The notes: generated by a model from the sequence alone, not told the origin. Positions 1 to 5,844 are shown, counted from the stretch's first letter. The stretch: DNA of 5,844 nt from Deltaproteobacteria bacterium (GCA_003520425.1 DOUU01000413.1:538-6381), one strand, 5' to 3'. Numbers and translations are program-made.

Positions 1-348
1 ACGCACGAGGGCAAGACCCCGGAAGGTCCCGAGGTGGGTGCGCAGGACTCGGAGACGCACGGAGATGGCCTCGGAGGCGGCAAGCTCTCCGCACGCGCAA
101 TTTTCAAGCCGCTTCCTGAAATTCCGGAAATCCTTCGGCGCCAGAAGCTCGAAGTGGTCGCCGTGGCGCGCTTCCAAGTCGCCGCGGACGGCGGTTCAGT
201 CGTCGAGCTTGTGCAGCCCACCGATGACCCAGCGCTGAACCACAGTCTGATCGAGGCCTTGCGGCGGTGGCGTTTCTTCCCCGCGATCGAAGAAGGAAGG
301 CCGGTGGCCTCCTCGGTCGAGATCCGGATTCCAATTTCGGTGCGATAG
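1..348 (+). CDS. TonB-family energy transducer, C-terminal part (5' end outside window)
   Basis: TonB proteins span the periplasm and pass proton-motive-force energy from ExbB/ExbD in the inner membrane to outer-membrane receptors. The frame is open from base 1, so 115 residues of a longer protein are visible. Residues 1 to about 30 are a Gly/Glu/Asp-rich linker, typical of the periplasmic spacer. Residues 33-114 match the TonB C-terminal domain: a PLPEIPEILRR entry, a strand ending VARFQV, ADGGSVVELVQPT, ALNHSLIEALRRWRFFPA, then EEGRPVASSVEIRIPI. The paired WRFFPA and G-x-PV-x-S elements are the strongest family marks. A GTG at 34 could start a 104-residue protein, but it would lack the membrane anchor, so I treat the gene as cut by the window edge. 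The Gly usually found before the first strand (G-x-G-x-V) is replaced by QKLEVV. It converges on the next gene across 49 bases. Confidence 0.86.
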   Translation, partial: THEGKTPEGPEVGAQDSETHGDGLGGGKLSARAIFKPLPEIPEILRRQKLEVVAVARFQVAADGGSVVELVQPTDDPALNHSLIEALRRWRFFPAIEEGRPVASSVEIRIPISVR

Positions 349-397
349 AAAGCGATGCGAATGAATCTGCCGCCGTCGACCCGGGCTGCAGACGTTT

Positions 398-1198
398 CTA
401 GGAGGATGGGTGATGTGGGCCAGAGATCCTTCTTGTGAAGGCCCGAGGCGACGGGAACGGCGGCGGGCGATCGAGCTCTGACGCCGCAGGGATCGACCTC
501 GTTACGCGGAGCCACAAATCGATCGGAGAGGGATGTTCTGCGCTTCCGCCATTGTAGTTGAGAAAGACAGTCACGATCGGGCCCAAGGAATCGCCGCCCA
601 CAAACTCCGCACTGACAACGCCGACGTCTTCACCACCGGTTTCGTCCCTTTCGGTCAAGCTTTTTGGGACGCAGCTTCGGGTCTGCTGCTTGAGCGCTTC
701 GAAACGCCGGTCGGCCTCCGCTTTCGATACCGTTTCATCGTCCGCTGCAAAATGGCAGGTGTAGCTAGCCTTCCACGCGCCATGGATCAGATGCTGAACT
801 GCCGTGCAGAGCACCGCCCCCGGCAGCTGCACCGTTCCTTGCCCGATCAGGACACCCGTAGCGGTTTCTTTGAAGGATTGGGTCACCGATCGAAAACCGT
901 TGTCGCTCGCCTCGAGCAGCTTGTTGAGTCCAGTGCAGAAATCGACTTCTGCAAGGAGTTGCAACCGGGGCGAGTCTTCAGGGTTTTGTTGCCGCTCGGC
1001 CTGAGAAGGCGGGTAGGGGGTATCGTCGAGCTCGGCTGTCGTGACGCACCCTTCGTGCCCTGGTTCCGTCCTACGGTCCAAGGACGTGGAAGGCAGGTCT
1101 CCCGCAACCGTCAGAATGGGCACGAAGAGCCAGAGGAAACGCGACCCTCTACCCGTCATCCCATGGCTCTGGACCAGCCATCGACTAATCGTTTCCAC
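398..1198 (-). CDS. Exported cysteine-containing protein of unknown function
   Basis: I do not recognise the family. The 266-residue frame begins with GTG at 1198. An ATG at 1159 (residue 14) directly precedes a signal-peptide-like stretch, MTGRGSRFLWLFVPILTVAG, and may be the true start; neither has a strong ribosome site, although AAGAGG abuts the GTG. After the signal come a polar segment (about 35-80) and a compact region (about 82-232) with four cysteines, C88, C131, C148 and C176, which could form two disulfides in the periplasm. A fifth, C51, lies in the linker. The block from DFCTGLNKLLEAS to YTCHFAADDE reads like a folded domain, ending in a strand-like VTVFLNYNGG and DLWLRVTRS. The last 30 residues are Pro/Arg/Ser-rich and probably disordered. 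High G/C at third codon positions supports this strand over the competing + frame at 533-1309. The gene is transcribed convergently with the TonB gene. Confidence 0.66.
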   Translation of the reverse strand: METISRWLVQSHGMTGRGSRFLWLFVPILTVAGDLPSTSLDRRTEPGHEGCVTTAELDDTPYPPSQAERQQNPEDSPRLQLLAEVDFCTGLNKLLEASDNGFRSVTQSFKETATGVLIGQGTVQLPGAVLCTAVQHLIHGAWKASYTCHFAADDETVSKAEADRRFEALKQQTRSCVPKSLTERDETGGEDVGVVSAEFVGGDSLGPIVTVFLNYNGGSAEHPSPIDLWLRVTRSIPAASELDRPPPFPSPRAFTRRISGPHHPSS

Positions 1199-1320
1199 CC
1201 TCTTGCCGCCTTAGCACACCGGGCCAGCGTAAAGCACTTCGCGTCTCTCGGGCAGCTTGGGCAGCAGAGGGTTCGAGAGCGGCTAAGGGGCCGATCCTCG
1301 CACGTGTAGCACTCCCTGAC

Positions 1321-1350
1321 GAAAAAATCTTCATGCGGATACTCCGCATG
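1321..1350 (-). terminator. Terminator-like hairpin (or operator palindrome) in the divergent spacer
   Basis: Bases 1332-1339 (CATGCGGA) and 1343-1350 (TCCGCATG) are perfect reverse complements around a 3-base loop. Read on the - strand, the stem is followed by AAGA and then six T (1327 down to 1322), which is the form of an intrinsic terminator. On the + strand no T-run follows. No convincing - strand gene ends here, so it could instead be a leader attenuator of the gene starting at 1198, the end of an unseen small RNA, or a protein-binding palindrome. Confidence 0.45.
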
Positions 1351-1497
1351 CCCGCGAATTTGCTTCAGATTCTCCTCTGTTCCGCCGACTGTCAGTACGC
1401 GTCCCTACAGCGTGCGACTTCGCACCGGAGTCGCTCGAGTCGTCCGGATCGGTGAAGCCCCTTGGCGAGTCCAAGCTGGGCCTGCGTTACGGCGAGC

Positions 1498-1502
1498 AAG
1501 GA
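1498..1502 (+). promoter_or_regulatory. Ribosome binding site fixing the start at 1510
   Basis: AAGGA lies 7 bases before the ATG at 1510. This favours 1510 over the upstream in-frame TTG at 1462, which would add 16 residues without an equivalent site. Confidence 0.65.
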
Positions 1503-1509
1503 CCCATTC

Positions 1510-1983
1510 ATGTCACTCTTCCCGAAGAGCGACTGGACAGACCCGGTCAAAGAGTGGGGGATGGAGCATCTGCCCCAAAAGGGCAGGCTCTTTCGCGACG
1601 AGCGCATCGTTGGGATCCGCGAGGATCGGCTCGTGCAAGTAGGGTGGGGCGGTGAGTACAGAGCCTCACTGATCGTGCTCATCCGCTTCCCACGCGTCGA
1701 GGCGATCTCCAGGCTCCGTGATGCTCTCATTGCGGACTGCGCCCTCGATAAGCTGCCGGGCAAGGGCGCCAAACGCCCGAGGACAACGAGCGTTGCCGCA
1801 AAGTCGCCGGGTAAACGCGTAGCCCCGCTCCTACTCGACTTGCTAGGCACGTGGCCTCCCGAGCGCCGCAGTGTCCGAAGCCCCAGTCCGAAATCCGCCA
1901 GGCTGGAGGTGCCCTGCAATATGGACGAGATGCAACCGGAATCCGCTAGTTCCGAGAATTCCCACTCGCATGGAACGCGCTGA
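1510..1983 (+). CDS. Small soluble protein of unknown function upstream of the M48 peptidase
   Basis: The ATG at 1510 has a good ribosome site and gives 157 residues. I do not recognise a named family. Residues 1-85 look like a folded domain: MSLFPKSDWTDPVKEWG, a polar segment RLFRDERIVGIREDRLVQVGWGGE that suggests two beta strands (a G-x-R-x-x-R-L-V-Q-V hairpin), then hydrophobic SLIVLIRFPRV and a helix-like segment RLRDALIADCALDKLPG. There is no signal peptide or membrane segment, so it is probably cytoplasmic. Residues from about 86 on are basic, Pro/Ser-rich and poor in predicted structure; this half may be disordered or may have decayed. The other two + frames here contain stops around 1747-1750 and 1818-1822, so I found no clean frameshifted continuation. 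The stop at 1981-1983 overlaps the start of the peptidase gene by 14 bases, which suggests co-transcription and translational coupling. Confidence 0.6.
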   Translation: MSLFPKSDWTDPVKEWGMEHLPQKGRLFRDERIVGIREDRLVQVGWGGEYRASLIVLIRFPRVEAISRLRDALIADCALDKLPGKGAKRPRTTSVAAKSPGKRVAPLLLDLLGTWPPERRSVRSPSPKSARLEVPCNMDEMQPESASSENSHSHGTR

Positions 1984-3826
1984 GTTCGCGAAGATCGTCG
2001 AGCGTTTGGAGCATTATGCCGTGAAGCATCCACGAGCGTACAAGTGGCGGCTCGTGATGTTGCTAGCGCTCGGATACGGATTCGTGCTGACTACGGGACT
2101 CGTTTCGATCGCGCTCTCCGCATTCATGATCGGTCTCCTCCTGATGCGGCCGCCCCTGTTCCTGGCGTTTATCAAGGTGGGCTGGATTCTTCCGTTGATT
2201 TCGTTCTACACGCTCCGGTCGCTCTGGGTGACACTGCCCCGGCCGGTCGGTCGTGAACTGCAACATTGGGAAGCGCCTGAACTGTTCACGGCGGTCGCGT
2301 CGCTTCGATCGAAATTAAAGGTTCCGCGCATCCGAAAGATTCTTCTGGCGAGTGAATTCAACGCGGGCGTCACTCAGATCCCGCGGCTCGGTCTTTTTGG
2401 ATTTCCTCGTAACTACCTGAGGCTTGGCTTTTCCCTGATGGCCGTCGCCTCCCCGGAGCAGTTCCAGGCGGTCCTGGCACACGAGCTGGCGCACCTCGGT
2501 GGCCAACATGGCCGCATGGCGCGGCGCATTTATCAGCAGCGCGCAACCTGGGCAGCGCTGCAGGGTGTGTTTCAGCAAAAGGCCCGGGCGGGTGGCTGGG
2601 TCCTCCGTCGCTTCCTGAACTGGTACGCCCCGTACTTCAATGCGTACAGCTTCGTCCTTGCTCGTCGACAGGAGGACGAGGCGGATCGAGCGTCGGTCGC
2701 TGTGGTCGGTCGGGAGACTACGGCGCAAGCTCTGACGCTGGCGAGCGTTGGGAGCGCCTATTGCCAGGAGTATTTCTGGAAGCCCTTTCTTGAACAGTCA
2801 CGCATGGAACCCACACCGACGCAACTCCCCCATCTGCAAATGCTTCGATCGCCGCCGACGCCGATGCCGGGGAGCCGAACGGAAGCGATTCTCGCGCGTG
2901 AACTGCTCCGGAGAACCGACCTTGGTGACACTCATCCTGCGCTCGCGCAGCGCCTCGAGGCAATCGGCGCCTCCGCGAGCGTGGCCGGCGACTTCTCGAT
3001 CTCCGCAGCACGCAGGTACCTCGGCAGGAACGCTGAGGCTCTCGCGCGTGAACTCGATGAGGCATGGCAGGTGCGCAATGCCAAGGCATGGCGCGATCGC
3101 TATGAGCAGCATCATCGCGATCTCGGTCTCCTGACATTGCTGGACGAGAAGTTTACGAAGACATCCCTGAGCGAGGGCGAGGCGTGGCAGCGCCTGTTGG
3201 TCCTCGAGCGGCTGAGGGGCAAGTCTGTGGCCCAGCCCGAGATCGAGAGGTTCCTCTCCGCCTATCCGGAACACAGCGGCGCCCAGTTCGCCGCGGCGAG
3301 GCTGCGACTCGAAGACGATGATGAGTCAGGGCTCGACCTGCTCCGCAAGGTCATGACGGCGGACGGAAATGCGATCAAACCGGGCGCTGAACTCGCCCAC
3401 AGATTTCTCAAGGCGCGCGGCAGAAACGAAGAAGCTGCGGACTTCGCGAAGCTGTGGTGGGGTCGCCAGGGGCTCGAAAACGAAGCGCAACGCGAGCGTT
3501 CGTGGTTCCGCCCCGGAGATACCTATCTTCCAGCGTCGCTTCCCGCGGGCGTGATCCAGGAGATCAGGGAGGTCCTCTCACGAAATCGTGCCGTCGGATC
3601 GGCATATTTGGTCCGAAAGGAGATCTCGCATTTGCGGGAACATCCGATGCACCTGCTGTTTCTCGTCCCGCGGCTGTTCGTCCTCACGGATCTGAGGAAA
3701 CTCGCCCGTGCTGTCGCCAGCCAACACCCGACCGGGGTGTCGCTGGCGACCGTCGCGGGTTCTAAAGCCTATCGCCGTATCCGGCGGGTGAGAGGGGCGC
3801 GCCTCTATCGCTGTTCTTGGCGGTGA
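1970..3826 (+). CDS. Membrane-anchored M48-family zinc metallopeptidase with helical C-terminal region
   Basis: This is an integral inner-membrane zinc endopeptidase of the M48 (HtpX/Ste24-like) class, whose members cleave membrane or envelope proteins, often in quality control. The 618-residue protein has two or three hydrophobic segments, about 27-59 and 63-88. The catalytic motif HELAH is at 171-175, giving zinc ligands H171 and H175 with catalytic E172. The third ligand is probably E235 in EDEAD (235-239), preceded by ARRQ as in the family. THPALAQRLEAIG at 321-333 matches the usual M48 element after the catalytic core. Residues about 340-545 are Ala/Leu/Arg-rich helices resembling tetratricopeptide-type repeats, making it roughly twice HtpX length. 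The C-terminus (555-615) has a hydrophobic LLFLVPRLFVL patch and a basic GSKAYRRIRRVRGARLYR tail. I start at the ATG at 1970. The longer option from the GTG at 1871 adds 33 residues of poor coding character with no ribosome site. The substrate is unknown. Confidence 0.88.
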   Translation: MERAEFAKIVERLEHYAVKHPRAYKWRLVMLLALGYGFVLTTGLVSIALSAFMIGLLLMRPPLFLAFIKVGWILPLISFYTLRSLWVTLPRPVGRELQHWEAPELFTAVASLRSKLKVPRIRKILLASEFNAGVTQIPRLGLFGFPRNYLRLGFSLMAVASPEQFQAVLAHELAHLGGQHGRMARRIYQQRATWAALQGVFQQKARAGGWVLRRFLNWYAPYFNAYSFVLARRQEDEADRASVAVVGRETTAQALTLASVGSAYCQEYFWKPFLEQSRMEPTPTQLPHLQMLRSPPTPMPGSRTEAILARELLRRTDLGDTHPALAQRLEAIGASASVAGDFSISAARRYLGRNAEALARELDEAWQVRNAKAWRDRYEQHHRDLGLLTLLDEKFTKTSLSEGEAWQRLLVLERLRGKSVAQPEIERFLSAYPEHSGAQFAAARLRLEDDDESGLDLLRKVMTADGNAIKPGAELAHRFLKARGRNEEAADFAKLWWGRQGLENEAQRERSWFRPGDTYLPASLPAGVIQEIREVLSRNRAVGSAYLVRKEISHLREHPMHLLFLVPRLFVLTDLRKLARAVASQHPTGVSLATVAGSKAYRRIRRVRGARLYRCSWR

Positions 3827-3829
3827 GTC

Positions 3830-3865
3830 GGAGCGAATGTCCCTGCCAGAGTTTGGGGTCGCTCC
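3830..3865 (+). terminator. Weak inverted repeat after the M48 gene, possible terminator
   Basis: GGAGCGA (3830-3836), four bases after the stop codon, pairs with TCGCTCC (3859-3865) around a 22-base loop. A competing GGGG/CCCC stem (3855-3858 with 3867-3870) is also possible. There is no T-run, so it would be a poor intrinsic terminator. Its location just after the peptidase stop is the main reason to list it. Confidence 0.25.
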
Positions 3866-4204
3866 GCCCCCGCTCCACTTTGGGTGACCTGTGACTCCGC
3901 GGACCGCAGTTCCATCCACCCGCAGCGCTGCAGGCACGAAGTCTATTCGGCGGTCCCTCCTGCGTTCCATCGTTCAGCAGCTCAGCCGATTGCGCCACCA
4001 TCTCTGAAAGCAGCTCACTCCCTGCCATCCACATTTTCGCGAGCAGAATCGGAGCATTGCGAGGGGGCTGGGGGACTGCACGGGATCGAAGGGTGCGGAG
4101 CCGGACACACGCGCAGCTCGCCGGAACGCAAGACGTCACAATCTGCCCTGCACTCGAGAGAGGTCCCACCGCACAATCCTGCCCGCTGCGGAGGGAGCGG
4201 ATCT

Positions 4205-4222
4205 CCGCCACTCCGTTGGCGG
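4205..4222. repeat. Short perfect inverted repeat upstream of the DUF2946-like gene
   Basis: CCGCCA (4205-4210) and TGGCGG (4217-4222) are perfect complements around a 6-base loop, 43 bases before the start at 4266. It could form a small hairpin in the leader or serve as a binding half-site pair. A 6-bp GC-rich stem is not rare in DNA of this composition, so its significance is uncertain. Confidence 0.3.
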
Positions 4223-4265
4223 GCGACCAAGGCTTCCGGTAGGGTGCGCGTGGAGGCCGCGCTGC

Positions 4266-4649
4266 TTGCTCCATCGCTCGCGCGTCGCCCAGCTTGGTGC
4301 GCCTTTCGCGGCTCTGGCGCTTGCCAGCGCATTCCTCTTCTTACCGCTGCACGGACTTACGACCCTCACGCATCGGGCTGGGGTATCCGCGCCGGTCCGC
4401 CCCGCGATCACAGCGATCGGCTCCTATTCGACCGAGGACCCGCCCCACGACCCAGGGGACTGTCCCCAGTGCCAGGCGCTCGCCCAAGGACGTGCCGCGC
4501 TGGCAACGGCACCGGCGCCGCAACCCGTGGCGGTAACCGCCATCGGGGTCGCGCTCCTTTGTGGGCGTGACCGCCTTCCTCACGACCCTGCGCTCGCGAC
4601 TGCGCAACCTCGTGCTCCGCCCGCCCACACATCCATCGGTTCCGTCTAA
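4266..4649 (+). CDS. Small membrane-anchored DUF2946-like protein with HDPxxCxxC motif
   Basis: This 127-residue protein probably starts at the TTG at 4266, with GGAGG (4252-4256) nine bases upstream. Residues 8-30 are a hydrophobic signal or anchor (LGAPFAALALASAFLFLPLHG), placing the rest in the periplasm. The centre carries HDPGDCPQCQALAQGRAAL, giving H61, C66 and C69, a plausible metal or thiol site. H29 and H36 follow the anchor, and a second HDP lies at 106-108. The PRAPPA element at 115-120 resembles the R-x-PP tail seen in DUF2946-type proteins. Proteins of this type are small, poorly characterised, and often found beside genes for outer-membrane metal uptake. Here an outer-membrane barrel gene follows after 102 bases on the same strand, which fits a metal-related role. 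The family match is by eye. The C-terminal third is Ala/Pro-rich, and the start is uncertain because TTG is a rarer start codon. Confidence 0.62.
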   Translation: MLHRSRVAQLGAPFAALALASAFLFLPLHGLTTLTHRAGVSAPVRPAITAIGSYSTEDPPHDPGDCPQCQALAQGRAALATAPAPQPVAVTAIGVALLCGRDRLPHDPALATAQPRAPPAHTSIGSV

Positions 4650-4751
4650 CAGCGACCTTTAGGTGTCTCATCCCGTAACTCCGTAGGCGCGCCCCCGGCT
4701 TTGCGGAGACAACGCCGCCCGCCTTACGGCGCCGCGGACCGAGGAGCGCTC
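4650..4751 (+). promoter_or_regulatory. Spacer and ribosome site of the barrel gene
   Basis: A strong Shine-Dalgarno sequence, GAGGAG (4741-4746), precedes the ATG at 4752 by five bases. Upstream are two short potential stems: CTCCG/CGGAG (4679-4683 with 4704-4708) and CGCCG/CGGCG (4713-4717 with 4727-4731). Neither has a T-run. No AT-rich palindrome of the classical Zur or Fur type is visible, so any metal regulation would act elsewhere or through a different operator. Confidence 0.45.
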
Positions 4752-5844
4752 ATGGATCGTCGCATCGCGCGAGCTGTTGCTGCGGCCGGTCTCGCAGCTT
4801 GTGCCTGCTTTACGCCAAGCCTCAGTGCTCAGGCGGCAGACCCTTCAGATGTGAAGGCACTCGAGCAAGAGCTGGCAGTCACGCAAGATGAGCTCGCCAA
4901 GACAAAGAATGAACTCCAAGAGACCAAGGATACGCTGAACGCGTTGAAGCAGCGCGTGGAAGCGCTGGCTGCTGCGGCGGCGCCCGCGCCCGGCGGTCCT
5001 GGCCTTGCGCCCGGAGCGACCGCGCGACTTGCGCCGGTCAATGCCGACAACCCGGCCATCAGCTTCGTGGTCGACACAACCGCGAGGGCGAATTCTCATG
5101 GCGATGGCGGTAGCCCGCTTGAGGGTGGTGACGGCTTCGCCCTGCGGAGCGGCGAGCTCTTCATCTCGGCACCGATCGACCCCTTCCTCCGCGGGTACGC
5201 CACGATCAACGGAAATACCACCCAAGGCTTCGACATCGAGGAGGCCGCAGTGGTGACGACTGCGCTCCCCTGGAACTTCACGGTGAAAGGAGGCCGTTAC
5301 TTCGCGGATGTCGGTCGGCTCTCTCATTGGCATGACGAGGCGCTTCCCTTCGTGGACCGGCCGCCGTCGATCGACCGCATCGTTGGTGGCGAATCGAGGG
5401 CCGAGGGCGTCGAGGTGTCGTGGCTCGCGCCGACGGAGCAGTTCATTCAAATCACGGGGGGGATCTACAACGCCATCGGCCAGCAGGTGGGAACGGTGCT
5501 CACCAATACGTTCGGTGTCGGCTCGTACAGTGAGCTTACCTACCTGGTTCACCCGACCACGTACTTCGATCTCACGGATACCTTCAATGTGGAAGTGGGC
5601 GGGACCTACTTTGGCGTACCCAAGGATCATGACCGGAACTTCTATGGCGTCGACGTGACGTTCCGGCACCAGCCGGGGACGAGTGCCTTCTACCAGGGTA
5701 CGACGCTCGGCATTGAGTGGATGTGGAACAACGAGCGTTTCGCGAACCAGAAACCGCTGTTCAACGGTGCCGGTGCGCCTCTCCTCACCGACCCCGCGCT
5801 GCCGTTCAGCCCTGAGACAAATCCACAGCTCTTCGGCAGCCGCA
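4752..5844 (+). CDS. Outer-membrane beta-barrel protein, zinc-regulated receptor/porin-like (3' end outside window)
   Basis: The frame is open from ATG 4752 to the right edge, giving 364 residues of an incomplete protein. Residues 1 to about 30 form a signal peptide with probable cleavage after SLSAQA. LAAC inside it resembles a lipobox, but the hydrophobic core continues past it. Residues about 34-75 are a heptad-like coiled coil (ALEQELAVTQDELAKTKNEL onward), followed by an Ala/Pro/Gly linker (76-96). From N100 the sequence alternates polar and aromatic or hydrophobic residues in barrel style: NPAISFVVDTTAR, DGFALRSGELFISAPIDPFLRGYATING, DIEEAAVVTTALPWNFTVKGGRYFADVGRLSHWHDEALPFVDRP. The G-x-Y/F-x-A-x-x-G-R-L-x-H-x-H-x-E-x-LPF-x-DRP stretch (181-204), with H192 and H194, recalls proteins labelled zinc-regulated TonB-dependent outer-membrane receptor. 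I see no TonB-dependent plug domain, so a porin-like channel is as likely. The upstream DUF2946-like gene supports a metal-related role. Confidence 0.78.
   Translation, partial: MDRRIARAVAAAGLAACACFTPSLSAQAADPSDVKALEQELAVTQDELAKTKNELQETKDTLNALKQRVEALAAAAAPAPGGPGLAPGATARLAPVNADNPAISFVVDTTARANSHGDGGSPLEGGDGFALRSGELFISAPIDPFLRGYATINGNTTQGFDIEEAAVVTTALPWNFTVKGGRYFADVGRLSHWHDEALPFVDRPPSIDRIVGGESRAEGVEVSWLAPTEQFIQITGGIYNAIGQQVGTVLTNTFGVGSYSELTYLVHPTTYFDLTDTFNVEVGGTYFGVPKDHDRNFYGVDVTFRHQPGTSAFYQGTTLGIEWMWNNERFANQKPLFNGAGAPLLTDPALPFSPETNPQLFGSR

Larger units (their letters stand above)
1199..1509. other. Divergent intergenic spacer without a gene
   Basis: This stretch separates the leftward secreted-protein gene from the rightward pair starting at 1510, so promoters for both should lie here. 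I could not pick out a convincing -35/-10 pair on either strand. Its one clear structure is the perfect 8-bp inverted repeat at 1332-1350 with an adjacent A/T run. Short open frames crossing it (for example from the TTG at 1462 into the gene at 1510) lack ribosome sites or coding character. Confidence 0.6.
3827..4265. other. 439-base intergenic region with no convincing gene
   Basis: Open frames exist on both strands here, but their translations are Arg/Pro/Ser-rich, without recognisable motifs or ribosome sites, and overlap one another. I looked for tRNA arms and cobalamin-riboswitch motifs and found none. The region holds weak inverted repeats near 3830-3865 and 4205-4222. The promoter of the gene pair beginning at 4266 is expected in its right part, but I could not identify it. 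Confidence 0.55.

Noticed and set aside
374..392. Adjacent SalI, SmaI and PstI sites (GTCGAC, CCCGGG, CTGCAG at 375-391) resembling a cloning polylinker
   Set aside because: GC-rich DNA produces such clusters by chance. The flanking coding frames show no vector sequence, and only this short stretch matches.
533..1309. 258-codon + strand open frame opposite the secreted-protein gene
   Set aside because: Its translation is Arg/His-rich with no motif or signal and no ribosome site. The opposite strand has a signal peptide, spaced cysteines and GC-biased third positions.
1230..1320. GGTTCGAGAGC at about 1269, reminiscent of a tRNA T-loop
   Set aside because: The flanking bases do not form the five-pair T stem, and no anticodon or acceptor arms could be built around it.
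1871..1969. Earlier GTG start for the M48 peptidase
   Set aside because: The extra 33 residues (Pro/Arg/Trp/Cys-rich) do not look like an M48 N-terminus and no ribosome site precedes the GTG. The segment is already coding in another frame.
1392..2033. 213-codon - strand open frame, which would place a gene upstream of the leftward terminator-like hairpin
   Set aside because: The product is Ser/Arg-rich without motifs and covers both + strand genes, whose frames look better. It was considered because the hairpin would otherwise lack a gene to terminate, but the coding evidence is too weak. It also does not end close to the hairpin.
4130..4265. Possible cobalamin-type riboswitch ahead of the metal-related pair
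   Set aside because: GAGGGAGC and GCCACT-like pieces are present, but the order and the conserved B12-box elements are missing.
3762..4274. 170-codon - strand frame (and the + frame 3884-4570) across the spacer
   Set aside because: Both translations are low-information Arg/Pro/Ser-rich sequence without motifs, they conflict with each other, and they overlap better-supported genes at their ends.
4845..5669. 274-codon - strand frame opposite the barrel gene
   Set aside because: It is an antisense shadow: Arg/His-rich with no start signal, while the + frame has a signal peptide, coiled coil and barrel pattern.

Overview
The window is GC-rich DNA from a Gram-negative bacterium. It carries the end of a TonB protein, a membrane M48 metallopeptidase, and an outer-membrane barrel protein preceded by a short DUF2946-like protein. 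High G/C at third codon positions in the real genes and this envelope-oriented content fit a high-GC member of Pseudomonadota or a neighbouring phylum. Nothing here fixes the taxon more closely.

Layout, left to right. (1) Positions 1-348, + strand: 3' end of a TonB-family energy transducer gene, cut by the left edge. (2) Positions 398-1198, - strand: a convergent gene for an exported, cysteine-containing protein of unknown function. (3) Positions 1199-1509: a divergent spacer without a gene, holding a near-ideal hairpin with a T-run on the - strand. (4) Positions 1510-1983 and 1970-3826, + strand: two overlapping genes, a small unrecognised soluble protein and a 618-residue membrane M48 metallopeptidase with a long helical C-terminal region. 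(5) Positions 3827-4265: a 439-base spacer with no convincing gene and only weak inverted repeats. (6) Positions 4266-4649 and 4752-5844, + strand: a small membrane-anchored protein with an HDPxxCxxC motif, then the first 364 residues of an outer-membrane beta-barrel protein with an N-terminal coiled coil. The barrel resembles proteins usually labelled zinc-regulated outer-membrane receptor or porin.

How the genes may work together. The last pair looks like a metal-related envelope cassette whose remainder lies beyond the right edge. The M48 pair is probably translationally coupled and may act in membrane-protein quality control. The TonB fragment belongs to an energy-coupling locus to the left. 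No CRISPR array, insertion sequence, tRNA or rRNA was recognised. All family assignments come from reading motifs by eye, not from database searches. I see no clear sign of an entirely new system. The least explained parts are the 157-residue partner of the peptidase, the secreted cysteine protein, and the hairpin between the divergent genes.
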